A stretch of DNA of 64,000 bases from Mucilaginibacter sp. UBA5151 (GCA_002413785.1 DHXR01000028.1:22083-86082), one strand, 5' to 3'. Counted from the stretch's first letter, positions 14,997 through 24,011 are shown. The notes: generated by a model from the sequence alone, not told the origin. Made by a program: numbers and translations.

Positions 14997-17249
14997 TCAC
15001 TTCCCATTCAAATTCGGCAGATCATTATTCCCTTTTAAATACCTTTCTAAAAACTGAAAACTTACATCAGAGATCAAAATATAACTTTGCCAGTTATAAG
15101 CCGCGCCATGCGCCCCCGGCGGGTAAATGCGCAGTTCGGCATCTTTACCGGCATTGGTAAGGGCTGTTAACAACTGCATCGTATTTGCCGGATGAACATT
15201 ATCATCACTCATGGAGTGGATCAGTAATAAACGGCCTTTAAGGTTGGCGGCGTAAGTCATATCCGAGCTGGCCTTATAGCCTGCTTCGTTATCCGGCAAA
15301 GTTGACATATAGCGCTCTGTATAAATATCATCATACAAACGCCAGTCGGTTACCGGGGAATTTGCTATGCCAACCTTAAATACCCCCGGATGGGTAAGCA
15401 GCGTGTAGGTAGTGCTGTAGCCGCCGTAGCTGGTGCCCATAATAGCCATTTTACTGCCATCCACAAATGGCAGTTTAGCGAGGTAACCGGCGGTTTCCGC
15501 GAAATCGTTGCTTTCCCATTTACCCAATTGCTTGTAAACAACTTTCATAAAGGCGCTGCCGTAATTGGCAATGCCCCGGTTATTTACATCGGCAACTATG
15601 TAGCCGTTTTGTGCCAGCCATTGTTGCGAAACATCTGTAGAAAAACTGTTAAATACATCATGCGACTCCGGGCCACCATACACAGTCATCACTACCGGAT
15701 ATTTTTTATTGGGATCGAAATTAAATGGTTTGATGATATAACCATCCAGGCTAACGCCATCAGTTGTTTTAAACTTAAAGTATTCCGGGGCCGAATAGGC
15801 CTGTGTTTTTAAATAATCGGTTACGGCGTGGTTATCTTCCAGCACCTTCAATATTTTACCATGGTCATCATTTAAGGTAACATATAACGGGGTACTTACA
15901 TTGCTGTAGTTTTCAAGGTAATATTTGGTATTGGGCGACATTTTGATATCATGATACCCCGGCACGGTTGACAGTTTTGTTTTATCGCTGCCATCAAACT
16001 TTATGGAATAGAATTGCTGCTCAAGGCCCCCGTCTTCTGCTGATAAATAATAGATCTTTTTTGCTTCAGGATTGATACCGGTTACCTTTATCATATCCCA
16101 ATCGCCTTTGGTAACCTGGTTTATGAGCTTGCCATCGTAATTGTACCGGTAAATATGGTAATAGCCCGAACGGTCGGATACCCAGAAAAATTCTTTCGAC
16201 TTTTCGGGGAAATACACCATATCATTCACATTAGTATAAAAATTAAAGATGGCAATCCAGGTAGTGTTCTGCTCTTCCAATACCACGTGATGCTCGCCTG
16301 TTTTTACATTAAAAAAGTAGAGTTTCATGTGGTTTTGCGCCCGGTTAAGGGTCATCAAAGCCAAAACATCAGGGGTGCTTGTCCAGTAAATGCGCGGGAT
16401 ATAGAAATCCCCGGTTTCATCCGGACTGAGCCATACCTTTTTGCCGGAAGCCACATCGACGACGCCAATTTTTACCGAAGGGTTGGGATCGCCCACCTGC
16501 GGAATAGAAATATGTACCTGCTCGGGGTGTGTACCTTCAAAATTGGTCATCTGGAAATCGGGTACCGGGCGTTCATCAAATTGCCAAAAGGCAATGTATT
16601 TACTGTCCTTCGACCAGTTCCAGGCCTGGGCCTGTCCAAATTCTTCTTCGTAAACCCAATCGTAGTGTCCGTTAAAAGTGCCGTTCTCACTGGTGGAATC
16701 GCCGGTTAAAGCTTGCTCTTTCCCGCTGGCGAAATCGTAGGCAAACATATTGCCATTACGCTCCATACCTACTTTGGTGCCATCGGGCGATAACTCTGCC
16801 GTGCGGGCATCTTTGGCGGCCTGTTTTAAAGTTTTGGTATCAACGCTGTAATCAAAATAATCGGATATGGCCGACCTGCGGTAAATATGCCTGGTATTGG
16901 TTTTAAAAACGAGGTGTTTTGAATCATGCGACCATTGGAACGATTCGTACTCAAATGGCTTTGTACTCCCGGGGAAAGTAATGCCTTTGTTGGTGAAAAT
17001 AAGTTCATCCTGCAGTGTTTTTGGATCCATGGAACGGATCTCACCATTATTAATAAAAGAATATTTGTTCCCTTCATTGGTCCAGTTAACGCTTTGCGGA
17101 CCCGGGTTGCCATAAAGGTTTCCCGCTGATCTTAAAGCATCCGCCAAACTGCTGTACTGTTGTTTGTTTTGCGCCTTCAGGCTGAAGATCAGCAGGCAGT
17201 TCAGGGCCAGTGTGAAAACTAATTTAAACCGCAGATATTGATATTTCAT
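14997..17249 (-). CDS. Dipeptidyl peptidase IV-type serine peptidase (S9B)
   Basis: 750 residues: a signal peptide (LVFTLALNCLLIFSLKAQ), a beta-propeller DPPIV_N domain, and a C-terminal alpha/beta hydrolase. The catalytic triad is visible as Ser near residue 607 (GTSYGGY), Asp near 682 (SMSDDNVH) and His near 714 (PGAHGAAY). The double-glutamate motif DWVYEEEFGQ, which anchors the substrate N-terminus in DPP IV, is present. It is expected to remove Xaa-Pro/Ala dipeptides in the periplasm. It is preceded by a long gene-free region. Confidence 0.92.
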   Translation of the reverse strand: MKYQYLRFKLVFTLALNCLLIFSLKAQNKQQYSSLADALRSAGNLYGNPGPQSVNWTNEGNKYSFINNGEIRSMDPKTLQDELIFTNKGITFPGSTKPFEYESFQWSHDSKHLVFKTNTRHIYRRSAISDYFDYSVDTKTLKQAAKDARTAELSPDGTKVGMERNGNMFAYDFASGKEQALTGDSTSENGTFNGHYDWVYEEEFGQAQAWNWSKDSKYIAFWQFDERPVPDFQMTNFEGTHPEQVHISIPQVGDPNPSVKIGVVDVASGKKVWLSPDETGDFYIPRIYWTSTPDVLALMTLNRAQNHMKLYFFNVKTGEHHVVLEEQNTTWIAIFNFYTNVNDMVYFPEKSKEFFWVSDRSGYYHIYRYNYDGKLINQVTKGDWDMIKVTGINPEAKKIYYLSAEDGGLEQQFYSIKFDGSDKTKLSTVPGYHDIKMSPNTKYYLENYSNVSTPLYVTLNDDHGKILKVLEDNHAVTDYLKTQAYSAPEYFKFKTTDGVSLDGYIIKPFNFDPNKKYPVVMTVYGGPESHDVFNSFSTDVSQQWLAQNGYIVADVNNRGIANYGSAFMKVVYKQLGKWESNDFAETAGYLAKLPFVDGSKMAIMGTSYGGYSTTYTLLTHPGVFKVGIANSPVTDWRLYDDIYTERYMSTLPDNEAGYKASSDMTYAANLKGRLLLIHSMSDDNVHPANTMQLLTALTNAGKDAELRIYPPGAHGAAYNWQSYILISDVSFQFLERYLKGNNDLPNLNGK

Positions 17250-17390
17250 AAAATTGGATTTGGTTTTTATAAACGTTTAAAACTAACTGAATTACTTTAT
17301 ATAGGCAAGTGGTTAGTTTTAGTCCGAAAGTCGGGAAAGTCCGGGAGTCTGAAAGAATAAACGGGCTGTGATTCTGTAAATTTCGGAATT

Positions 17391-17546
17391 ACGAGGGGCT
17401 AAACGCGTTTAGGTTCCCGTAATTTTTTGGGTTTGAGAGGCTAAATGCGTTTAGCTCCCCGTAATTTTTTCAGTTTGAGAAGCTAAATGCGTTTAGCTCC
17501 TCGTAATTTCTCCGGTTTGAGAGGCTAAACGCGTTTAGCTCCTCGT
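17391..17546. repeat. Four-copy 42-bp tandem array of palindromic units
   Basis: The palindromic core GCTAAAYGCGTTTAG starts at 17398, 17440, 17482 and 17524, an exact 42-bp period each time. Each core is flanked by GAGG on the left and CTCCTCGTAA or CCCCGTAATTT on the right. Y is C in units 1 and 4 and T in units 2 and 3. The units are near-identical and the intervals are conserved rather than unique, so it is not a CRISPR array. 42 bp is close to four turns of B-DNA, so bound proteins would sit on one face. Confidence 0.75.
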
Positions 17547-17780
17547 AAAAAACCGAGGTTTGTTTTTGTCAAAACATTGAATATAAGGTAAATATACTAA
17601 AATATCAAAGAAAGGCAGGGGATTTCGCTAAAAAAGAACCTCTGAAATTTATACTGCTGTTTTTTGGATAAACCAAAAAAGAATACCAATTCATCAAATA
17701 TACCGAAAACTGAGGGAATTATCAAGGGCTCCGGGAGATGATTTAGTTTGAAAATCACTAAAATAAATCAAGTTGAAATA

Positions 17781-17958
17781 TTAAAACAAGCGCCGTCAGG
17801 TGCGAAATATTGGTAGAAAACAATAAAAAGAGTTAGCGTGCCATCGGTACGCAACCAATGAAGCGGCATTAGCGCTAATACATGGCGGTGGTTCTGTACA
17901 TCTGGCACATAATATCTGGTGGGCCGTTTTTCTACCAATATTTGCCCCCGATGTGGGC
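17781..17958. repeat. Dispersed structured repeat, copy 2
   Basis: Same orientation and fold as the copy at 221-407. Stems: 17790-17794/17799-17803 (GCGCC/GGTGC, with a G-T wobble where copy 1 has A-T); 17805-17817/17931-17943 (same 13-bp stem); 17838-17842/17904-17908 (GTGCC/GGCAC); GTAC at 17847-17850 with GTAC at 17896-17899; 17873-17876/17884-17887 (CGCT/GGCG); and 17944-17947/17955-17958 (GCCC/GGGC, different sequence, same hairpin). Loops and linkers diverge. A right flank TTTTAATGCATTTGCC (18003-18018) resembles the right terminal repeat of copy 1. No left terminal repeat was found. Confidence 0.7.
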
Positions 17959-18061
17959 TTGTCACTTAACTTAACAGCACCTTGAGCTTCGTCTGAGCAG
18001 CCTTTTAATGCATTTGCCTTTCACCCTTCACCTTTATCCTTTAACCTTTCAGCCTAAATTG

Positions 18062-18069
18062 TATCTTTG
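18062..18069 (+). promoter_or_regulatory. -7 promoter box of pheT
   Basis: TATCTTTG matches TAnnTTTG exactly and ends 20 bases before the pheT ATG. Confidence 0.5.
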
Positions 18070-18089
18070 CCGATTATCATCGCGCTATA

Positions 18090-20489
18090 ATGAAGATATC
18101 CTATAATTGGCTTAAAGAATTTGTTGATACAGACAAAACCCCGGAAGAAATTTCGAAGATATTAACAGGTACAGGTTTGGAAGTGGAGAGCCTTGAAAAG
18201 GTGCAGCCAATTCCCGGCGGACTGGAGGGTTTGGTTATTGGCTACGTGAAGGAACGCTCACAGCATCCCAATGCCGACAGGTTAAGCATCACCAAAGTGG
18301 ATGTGGGCACAGGCGAAGACCTGCAGATTGTTTGCGGGGCGCATAACGTGGCGGCCGGGCAAAAAGTAGTGGTCGCGACTGTTGGCACGAGTGTTTACCC
18401 AACAGCAGGCGAACCGTTTAAGATCAATAAATCAAAAATAAGGGGTGAGGTATCCGAAGGGATGATCTGCGCGGAGGACGAAATAGGTTTGGGTACAGAT
18501 CATGCAGGTATTATGGTGCTTGATCCCACCGCCGTTATCGGCACACCTGCAAAAGATTATTTTAAAATAAATGATGATTACCTGTACGAAATTGGGTTAA
18601 CACCTAACCGTGCCGATGCGGCTTCGCATTTGGGTACTGCCCGGGATATAGCTGCTTTTTTAAAGATCGCTGTTAAAAGACCGGATGTTTCTGCATTCAG
18701 GGTGGACAATACCAGTCGTACCATAAAGGTTATTGTTGAAAACGAACAGGCCAGCCCGCGCTATTCAGGCGTAACTATTTCGGGCGTTGAAGTGAAGGAA
18801 TCGCCCAAATGGCTCAAAGAACGTTTGAGTGTGATAGGCATTCGTTCCATCAACAATATTGTAGATGCGACCAACTATGTGCTGCACGACCTTGGACAGC
18901 CCCTGCATGCTTTTGACTCAGATGCTATAAAAGGTGACACTGTTATCGTAAAAAATTGTGCGGAAGGTACACAGTTCAAAACACTGGACGATGTAGAGCG
19001 GAAACTTTCTGCCGATGATTTGATGATTTGTAATGTCGAAGGGCCGATGTGCATAGCCGGCGTTTTTGGCGGTATTGGTTCGGGGGTAAGTGCAGGCACA
19101 AAAAGTATCTTCCTGGAGAGCGCGTATTTTAACGCTGTTTCGGTGCGCAAAACTTCCAAGCGGCATGGCTTAAAAACCGATGCATCCTTCAGGTTTGAAC
19201 GCGGCACCGACCCGGATATGACGGTTTTTGCTTTAAAGCGTGCAGCTTTACTCATAAAGGAAATTGCCGGTGGTTTGATCTCGTCCGAAATATCAGACCA
19301 TTATCCAAACCCTGTAGCCCCGTTTGAGGTGGAAATTAGCTATAATAATGTGGACAGGCTGATTGGTAAAGCAATCCCGCATGAGGAAATAAAAGGCATT
19401 ATCAAAGCTTTGGATATCGATATTGTTACGGAGACCGCTGAAGGGCTGTTGTTGAAAGTACCGCCATACCGTGTGGATATTACCCGCGAAGTGGATGTGG
19501 TGGAAGAGATTTTGCGCATTTACGGGTACAATAATATTGAGATCCCAACCCAGGTTCGCGCATCTTTAAATAATTCGCAAAGGCCCGAAAAAGATTCGGT
19601 GCAAAACCTGTTGTCCGACCTGCTTTCGGCCAATGGCTTTAACGAGATCATGTCGAACTCCTTAACCAAATCGGCCTATTCATCCAACCTTGATAAAGCG
19701 GTTAAGATATTGAACCCATTAAGCAGCGACCTGGATGTGATGCGCCAAACCATGCTATTCTCGGGCCTGGAAGCCGTTGCCTATAACCAGAACCGCAGGA
19801 ACCCGGATCTTAGGCTCTATGAGTTTGGCAAAGTATATTCGCTGGAAGAGGAAAAATATGTGGAAACCCAGCGTTTCGCTGTATTTATTACCGGGACCGA
19901 TCAGTCCGAACAATGGAACCAAAAGGTAAACCCGGTCTCTTTTTATCATTTAAAAGCTATTGTTGATGGTATCCTGGCAAAACTGAATTGCAGCGATATG
20001 CAGGCGGAAGAGGCTACCTGCAAAAAACTTGCTTACGGTTTGCAATACAAGCTGAATAATAAGCAACTGGTTAAATTCGGGTCGGTAGCGCCCGAAGCTT
20101 TGAAAAAGGCCGAAGTTGACAAAGAGGTTTTTTATGCTGATTTTAATTTTGATATGATCCTGAAATTAGCCCGTAAAAACAAGATCGTTTATTCAGAAAT
20201 CTCAAAATACCCGGCAGTAAGGCGTGACCTTTCTATGCTGATCGATAAAAACGTAACATTTGGTCAGTTGAAACAGATTGCCCAAAAAACCGAGCGTAAA
20301 TTATTGCAGGATATAAATGTGTTTGATGTTTACCAGGGCGATAAACTTCCGGCAGGGAAAAAATCGTATGCCCTAAGTTTTATTTTGCAGGATAATGAAA
20401 AAACCCTGACAGATAAAGCCATAGATGGCATAATGCAAAAAATAATTTATAACTTCGGGAAAGAGGTTGGAGCTGAGATAAGGAAATAG
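18090..20489 (+). CDS. pheT: Phenylalanyl-tRNA synthetase beta subunit
   Basis: 799 residues, full length. Order: N-terminal EMAP-type tRNA-binding domain (LVIGYVKERSQHPNADRLSI, about residues 49-70); B3/B4 editing domain (GIRSINNIVDATNYVLHDLGQPLHAFD); B5 domain; and a C-terminal ferredoxin-like anticodon-binding domain (YPAVRRDLSMLIDK). It forms the alpha2-beta2 enzyme with PheS, whose gene is not in the window; splitting of pheS and pheT is common in the phylum. It probably heads an operon with the coiled-coil gene and zapA, after a mirrored-word spacer. Confidence 0.95.
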   Translation: MKISYNWLKEFVDTDKTPEEISKILTGTGLEVESLEKVQPIPGGLEGLVIGYVKERSQHPNADRLSITKVDVGTGEDLQIVCGAHNVAAGQKVVVATVGTSVYPTAGEPFKINKSKIRGEVSEGMICAEDEIGLGTDHAGIMVLDPTAVIGTPAKDYFKINDDYLYEIGLTPNRADAASHLGTARDIAAFLKIAVKRPDVSAFRVDNTSRTIKVIVENEQASPRYSGVTISGVEVKESPKWLKERLSVIGIRSINNIVDATNYVLHDLGQPLHAFDSDAIKGDTVIVKNCAEGTQFKTLDDVERKLSADDLMICNVEGPMCIAGVFGGIGSGVSAGTKSIFLESAYFNAVSVRKTSKRHGLKTDASFRFERGTDPDMTVFALKRAALLIKEIAGGLISSEISDHYPNPVAPFEVEISYNNVDRLIGKAIPHEEIKGIIKALDIDIVTETAEGLLLKVPPYRVDITREVDVVEEILRIYGYNNIEIPTQVRASLNNSQRPEKDSVQNLLSDLLSANGFNEIMSNSLTKSAYSSNLDKAVKILNPLSSDLDVMRQTMLFSGLEAVAYNQNRRNPDLRLYEFGKVYSLEEEKYVETQRFAVFITGTDQSEQWNQKVNPVSFYHLKAIVDGILAKLNCSDMQAEEATCKKLAYGLQYKLNNKQLVKFGSVAPEALKKAEVDKEVFYADFNFDMILKLARKNKIVYSEISKYPAVRRDLSMLIDKNVTFGQLKQIAQKTERKLLQDINVFDVYQGDKLPAGKKSYALSFILQDNEKTLTDKAIDGIMQKIIYNFGKEVGAEIRK

Positions 20490-20626
20490 AGATTTGAGAT
20501 TAGTTAATTAGAGATTAGATAAGTAGTTGACGGATTATCCTAAAAAGAAATACATTTGCAGATAATATTAAATTAACTTAAAAAAATATAAAACTAATTA
20601 CTAATCTCTAACCTCCAATCACTAAT
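20487..20626. repeat. Mirrored-word hairpin (GAGATTAG / CTAATCTC)
   Basis: After the pheT stop, 20487-20520 repeats GAGATTAG-like words. 20591-20626 repeats the complement (CTAATCTCTAACCTCC). The arms can pair over a loop of about 70 bases. The same word family fills the rplL-rpoB gap (39373-39461). Confidence 0.6.
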
Positions 20627-20630
20627 ACCA

Positions 20631-20918
20631 ATGTCATTAGCAGATCAATTAAATACCATTGTAGATAGAACGGAGCGCTTAATTGAGCTTTGTGCTGCTT
20701 TACAGGAGGAAAATGACCTGTTGAAATTAGAGAGCGAGGCCTTGACTGTAGCCCTGAATGCGAGTAAAAATAAGACCAAAGAACTGGACGAAAAGCTCCG
20801 TGCTTTGAAAATGGCAAAATCTTTTTCAGAAACAAATGAAAAAAGTCTTGACATAAAGCAAAAAATTAACGAATTTGTGCAGGAAATTGATAAGTGTATT
20901 GTATTATTGAAAAAGTAA
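20631..20918 (+). CDS. Coiled-coil protein, ZapB-like
   Basis: 95 residues, almost entirely predicted coiled coil (ADQLNTIVDRTERLIELCA, LQEENDLLKLESEAL, heptads throughout). It is placed 20 bases upstream of zapA. The layout recalls ZapB, which bridges ZapA and the division apparatus, but the sequence resemblance is only at the level of heptads. The call as a division-associated partner of ZapA is an inference from position. Confidence 0.6.
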   Translation: MSLADQLNTIVDRTERLIELCAALQEENDLLKLESEALTVALNASKNKTKELDEKLRALKMAKSFSETNEKSLDIKQKINEFVQEIDKCIVLLKK

Positions 20919-20938
20919 TACAAAAGTGAAAAGCTAAA

Positions 20939-21232
20939 ATGGGAGAAATCTCCATAAAAATAAATATTGCGGACAGAGTTTACCCCTTAAAGGTAAACAT
21001 GGAAGAAGAAGAAATAATACGTAGAGCAGCCAAGCTGATTAACGACCGGATAAAAGAATATCAGGAAAATTACGCGGTGAGGGATAAACAGGATTTGCTT
21101 TCGATGTGTGTGCTGCATTATGCAACATCCTCATTAAAAGCAGATATGAAAGTTACGGTTGAGGATACAGAAGTAGCAGAAAAGGTTTACCAACTGGATT
21201 ATTTATTGACTCAATTTTTTTCAAAGCAATAA
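20939..21232 (+). CDS. zapA: Cell division protein ZapA
   Basis: 97 residues. It begins GEISIKINIADRVYPLKVN, then has the ZapA helix EEEEIIRRAAKLINDRIKEYQ and the second helix DLLSMCVLHYATS. ZapA binds FtsZ and bundles protofilaments at midcell. Immediately downstream lies a candidate 6S RNA, then rny. Confidence 0.88.
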   Translation: MGEISIKINIADRVYPLKVNMEEEEIIRRAAKLINDRIKEYQENYAVRDKQDLLSMCVLHYATSSLKADMKVTVEDTEVAEKVYQLDYLLTQFFSKQ

Positions 21233-21266
21233 CGTTCTTTATACATACAGCGCCATTAAGATTTAA

Positions 21267-21430
21267 CCGCGGTTAAATTTTAAGTTTCACTATTAAAAAC
21301 TTAACGCTTCAATATCTGAGGATAAAAGAGGCATGCGTTAATCGTTAGTTTAACGGTAACCCATGATTCCTAACGTCCCTTAAGAAGTTTTAAATACATG
21401 ATACTTAAAAATTTAGACGCGGTTTTTTAT
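21267..21430 (+). ncRNA. ssrS: Candidate 6S RNA (6S-Flavo type)
   Basis: The interval between zapA and rny folds as a long interrupted rod. 21267-21284 (CCGCGGTTAAATTTTAAG) pairs with 21404-21422. 21291-21302 (TATTAAAAACTT) pairs with 21385-21396 with one mismatch. GTTAATCGTTA / TAACGGTAAC forms an apical hairpin (21337-21360). A T-run follows the closing stem (21423-21428), as in an intrinsic terminator. Location after zapA is the known context of 6S RNA in several phyla. The length, rod shape and internal bulges fit RNA that traps sigma-A polymerase. The identification is structural and positional; a covariance-model search was not possible. Confidence 0.6.
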
Positions 21431-21456
21431 TTATACTAATTTATACCAATTTAACT

Positions 21457-23022
21457 ATGAACATATACATATATCTCATTATCGGGATACTTATAGGCGG
21501 CCTTCCGGGGGTGCTTATAGGACGATTTTTGCTGCGAAAACTGTTTAAAGACCAGGAAGTAGCTGCCCAGAACAAAGTGAAAAAAATACTGAAGGATGCT
21601 GAAAATGATTCCGAAATTCTGAAAAAGAATAAATTACTGGAAGCAAAAGAGCGTTTTTTACAAATGAAGGCCGAACACGAACAGCAGGTTAACGAAAAAA
21701 ACAACGGCATTAACCAACGCGAAAACGGCGTTAAACAAAAAGAGCAGTCGCTTAATTCGCGTTTGGAAAACATGAACCGTAAGGAAAGCGAACTGGATAA
21801 TGTTCGTAAAAACCTGGAGCGGCAAACAGAAATTGTAGTTAAGAAGCAGGAAGAAGTTGAGATCCTGAAGAATTCCCATATTCAGCAACTGGAAACCATC
21901 GCAGGTTTGTCAGCCGAAGATGCGAAAAACCAGTTGGTAGATACGCTACGCGAAGAAGCCCGCAGTAAAGCAATGATCCAGATAAAGGATATTGTTGACG
22001 AGGCCAAGCTTACCGCTACCAAAGAAGCTAAGAAAATAGTGATCCAAACGATCCAGCGTACCGCTACTGAAAGCGCTATCGAAAACACGGTTTCAATTTT
22101 CAATATTGAGAATGACGAAATAAAGGGCCGTATCATTGGCCGCGAAGGCAGGAATATCCGTGCTTTGGAAGCTGCAACGGGCATCGAGATCATTGTAGAT
22201 GACACGCCGGAAGCTATTATCCTTTCGGGCTTTGATCCGGTAAGACGCGAAATTGCCCGCCTTGCCATGCACCGCCTGGTGACTGACGGACGTATCCACC
22301 CGGCACGTATTGAAGAAGTGGTGGCCAAAACCAAAAAACAGATTGAAGAGGAAATTGTTGAAATCGGCGAGCGTACTGTTATCGACCTTGGCATCAGCGG
22401 ACTGCACCCCGAACTGATCCGCATGGTTGGCCGTATGCGCTACCGCTCATCTTACGGGCAAAACCTGTTGCAGCACTCCCGCGAAGTAGCCAATTTTTGC
22501 GCTACTATGGCAGCTGAACTTGGCCTGAACGTGAAACTTGCAAAACGCGCCGGTTTACTTCATGATATTGGTAAAGTGCCTGATGATAACCCGGAATTGC
22601 CACACGCTATTTTAGGTATGCAGCTGGCAGAGAAGTATAAAGAGCATCCCGAAGTTTGTAATGCTATAGGCGCCCACCACGATGAAATAGAAATGACCTC
22701 GATGTTGTCGCCCATAATACAGGTTTGTGACGCCATCTCCGGCGCACGTCCCGGAGCGCGCCGCGAAGTGGTTGAAAGCTATATCAAACGTTTGAAAGAG
22801 CTGGAAGAGCTGGCAATGTCATATCCGGGCGTCGAAAAAACATTTGCGATACAGGCTGGCCGCGAATTACGTGTAGTGGTTGAAAGCGAAAAGATAAGCG
22901 ATGCGCAATCAGAAATACTGGCTGCTGATATTTCAAACCGGATACAAACAGAAATGACCTATCCGGGACAAATAAAAGTAACAGTAATCAGGGAAACCAG
23001 GTCGGTTGCGTTTGCTAAATAG
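21457..23022 (+). CDS. rny: Ribonuclease Y
   Basis: 521 residues: an N-terminal membrane segment (IYIYLIIGILIGGLPGVLIG), a long coiled coil (about residues 35-200), a KH domain (GRIIGREGRNIRALEAATG, near 218) and an HD phosphohydrolase domain (GLLHDIGKV near 366, with AHHDE). RNase Y starts decay of many mRNAs from the inner membrane. The start ATG follows a run of ACTAATTTAT-like AT-rich sequence. It is downstream of the candidate 6S RNA. Confidence 0.95.
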   Translation: MNIYIYLIIGILIGGLPGVLIGRFLLRKLFKDQEVAAQNKVKKILKDAENDSEILKKNKLLEAKERFLQMKAEHEQQVNEKNNGINQRENGVKQKEQSLNSRLENMNRKESELDNVRKNLERQTEIVVKKQEEVEILKNSHIQQLETIAGLSAEDAKNQLVDTLREEARSKAMIQIKDIVDEAKLTATKEAKKIVIQTIQRTATESAIENTVSIFNIENDEIKGRIIGREGRNIRALEAATGIEIIVDDTPEAIILSGFDPVRREIARLAMHRLVTDGRIHPARIEEVVAKTKKQIEEEIVEIGERTVIDLGISGLHPELIRMVGRMRYRSSYGQNLLQHSREVANFCATMAAELGLNVKLAKRAGLLHDIGKVPDDNPELPHAILGMQLAEKYKEHPEVCNAIGAHHDEIEMTSMLSPIIQVCDAISGARPGARREVVESYIKRLKELEELAMSYPGVEKTFAIQAGRELRVVVESEKISDAQSEILAADISNRIQTEMTYPGQIKVTVIRETRSVAFAK

Positions 23023-23069
23023 AAACAAAATGTTTAAATTTAGCATTAAAATTTAAAACATTAATTGCA

Positions 23070-23471
23070 ATGCAGGCTACTTTAAAATCCAAAGTCTCTG
23101 AAATTTTCACGAAATATAATTTTTCGCGTGAAGATGCCGGTTTTATTTCGGATGTATTAAATGAGATAGATAACAGGCAGGACGAAAAGTTTCAGCTTAG
23201 TAAAGAGTTATTTTTGACCCAAAAGGATAAAACAGAAATAATCGGGAAAGTTGAGAATGGCAAAACAGATCTTGTTGAAAAAATTGAAAGTACTAAAACA
23301 GAACTCAATGGGAAAATTGACAATGTTAAAATAGAACTTATTGAACGGATAGAAAGTATTAAAACGGAATTTAACGCTACGTTATACAAAACAGTGTTTA
23401 CCGTAGGGATCATCCAGCTTCTGGCAATTATAGGATCTGTTCTGGCAATAATTAATTACATGCATAAATAA
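23070..23471 (+). CDS. Coiled-coil protein with hendecad repeats and C-terminal TM helix
   Basis: 133 residues. From about residue 63 to 110 it runs in 11-residue units: KTDLVEKIEST, KTELNGKIDNV, KIELIERIESI, KTEFNATLYKT. The C-terminus is one membrane helix (VGIIQLLAIIGSVLAIINYM). This is the layout of DUF1640/CCDC90-like proteins. A role is not known. The next gene starts 6 bases after the stop, so they are co-transcribed. Confidence 0.7.
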   Translation: MQATLKSKVSEIFTKYNFSREDAGFISDVLNEIDNRQDEKFQLSKELFLTQKDKTEIIGKVENGKTDLVEKIESTKTELNGKIDNVKIELIERIESIKTEFNATLYKTVFTVGIIQLLAIIGSVLAIINYMHK

Positions 23472-23477
23472 TACAAT

Positions 23478-24011
23478 TTGAAAAATGCTTCAAATAAAAA
23501 ATCAACGACGGCGGGTACGAAAAGTTTCCGCCCCGTTGATATTTATTTTGATAAATACGCCGAAAGCCATCGAAATCCGACTAATAAGAGAATCCATTGG
23601 ATTTGCGTTCCGTTGATAGTGTTTAGTTTGTTCGGCCTTATTTGGGCAATCCCGTTTCCCCACATTAAATTCCTGGGTCAGTATAACGGCTTCATTAACT
23701 GGGCATCGTTTTTACTCGCTTTCAGTTGTTACTATTACTACAGGCTTTCGCCGGTACTGTCGTACTTCATGCTGCTGGTGCTATTTGCTTTTAGTTACGG
23801 TGTAATAAAGATCGAAGATATCCAAAAAGCAGGCGGCCCCGTTTTATGGCTGGTTTGTTTGGTCATTTTTGTATTAGCGTGGGTCGGGCAATTCATCGGC
23901 CACAAAATAGAGGGTAAAAAACCATCCTTTTTTGATGACGGCAAATTCCTGCTTATCGGGCCGATATGGTTGCTGCATTTTATATTGAAAAAGTTTTCGA
24001 TCAGATACTGA
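23478..24011 (+). CDS. Mpo1-like (DUF962) membrane protein
   Basis: 177 residues starting at TTG (no ATG upstream of the conserved region). The signature YFDKYAESHRNPTNKRIHWI (about residues 23-42) and the four following hydrophobic segments are those of the Mpo1/YGL010w family. Yeast Mpo1 is an iron-dependent dioxygenase acting on 2-hydroxy fatty acids; the conserved His residues here fit that. It ends convergent with the acyltransferase gene over a mirrored-word hairpin. Confidence 0.8.
   Translation: MKNASNKKSTTAGTKSFRPVDIYFDKYAESHRNPTNKRIHWICVPLIVFSLFGLIWAIPFPHIKFLGQYNGFINWASFLLAFSCYYYYRLSPVLSYFMLLVLFAFSYGVIKIEDIQKAGGPVLWLVCLVIFVLAWVGQFIGHKIEGKKPSFFDDGKFLLIGPIWLLHFILKKFSIRY

Larger units (their letters stand above)
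17250..18089. other. 840-bp gene-free region between the DPP-IV gene and pheT
   Basis: The two genes are divergent, so both promoters must lie here. Contents: AGTCCGAAAGT-like words (17320-17355); a 42-bp-period tandem array (17391-17546); about 220 bp of AT-rich sequence with no coding frame (17550-17770); the second copy of the structured repeat (17781-17958); CTTTCACC-type words (18018-18050); and the pheT -7 box at 18062. No protein-coding frame here is convincing. Confidence 0.7.

Noticed and set aside
17391..17546. CRISPR array
   Set aside because: The intervals between repeated cores are near-identical rather than unique spacers, and there are no cas genes.
17768..17965. A 65-residue minus-strand frame
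   Set aside because: By-product of the same repeat; no start signals or codon bias.
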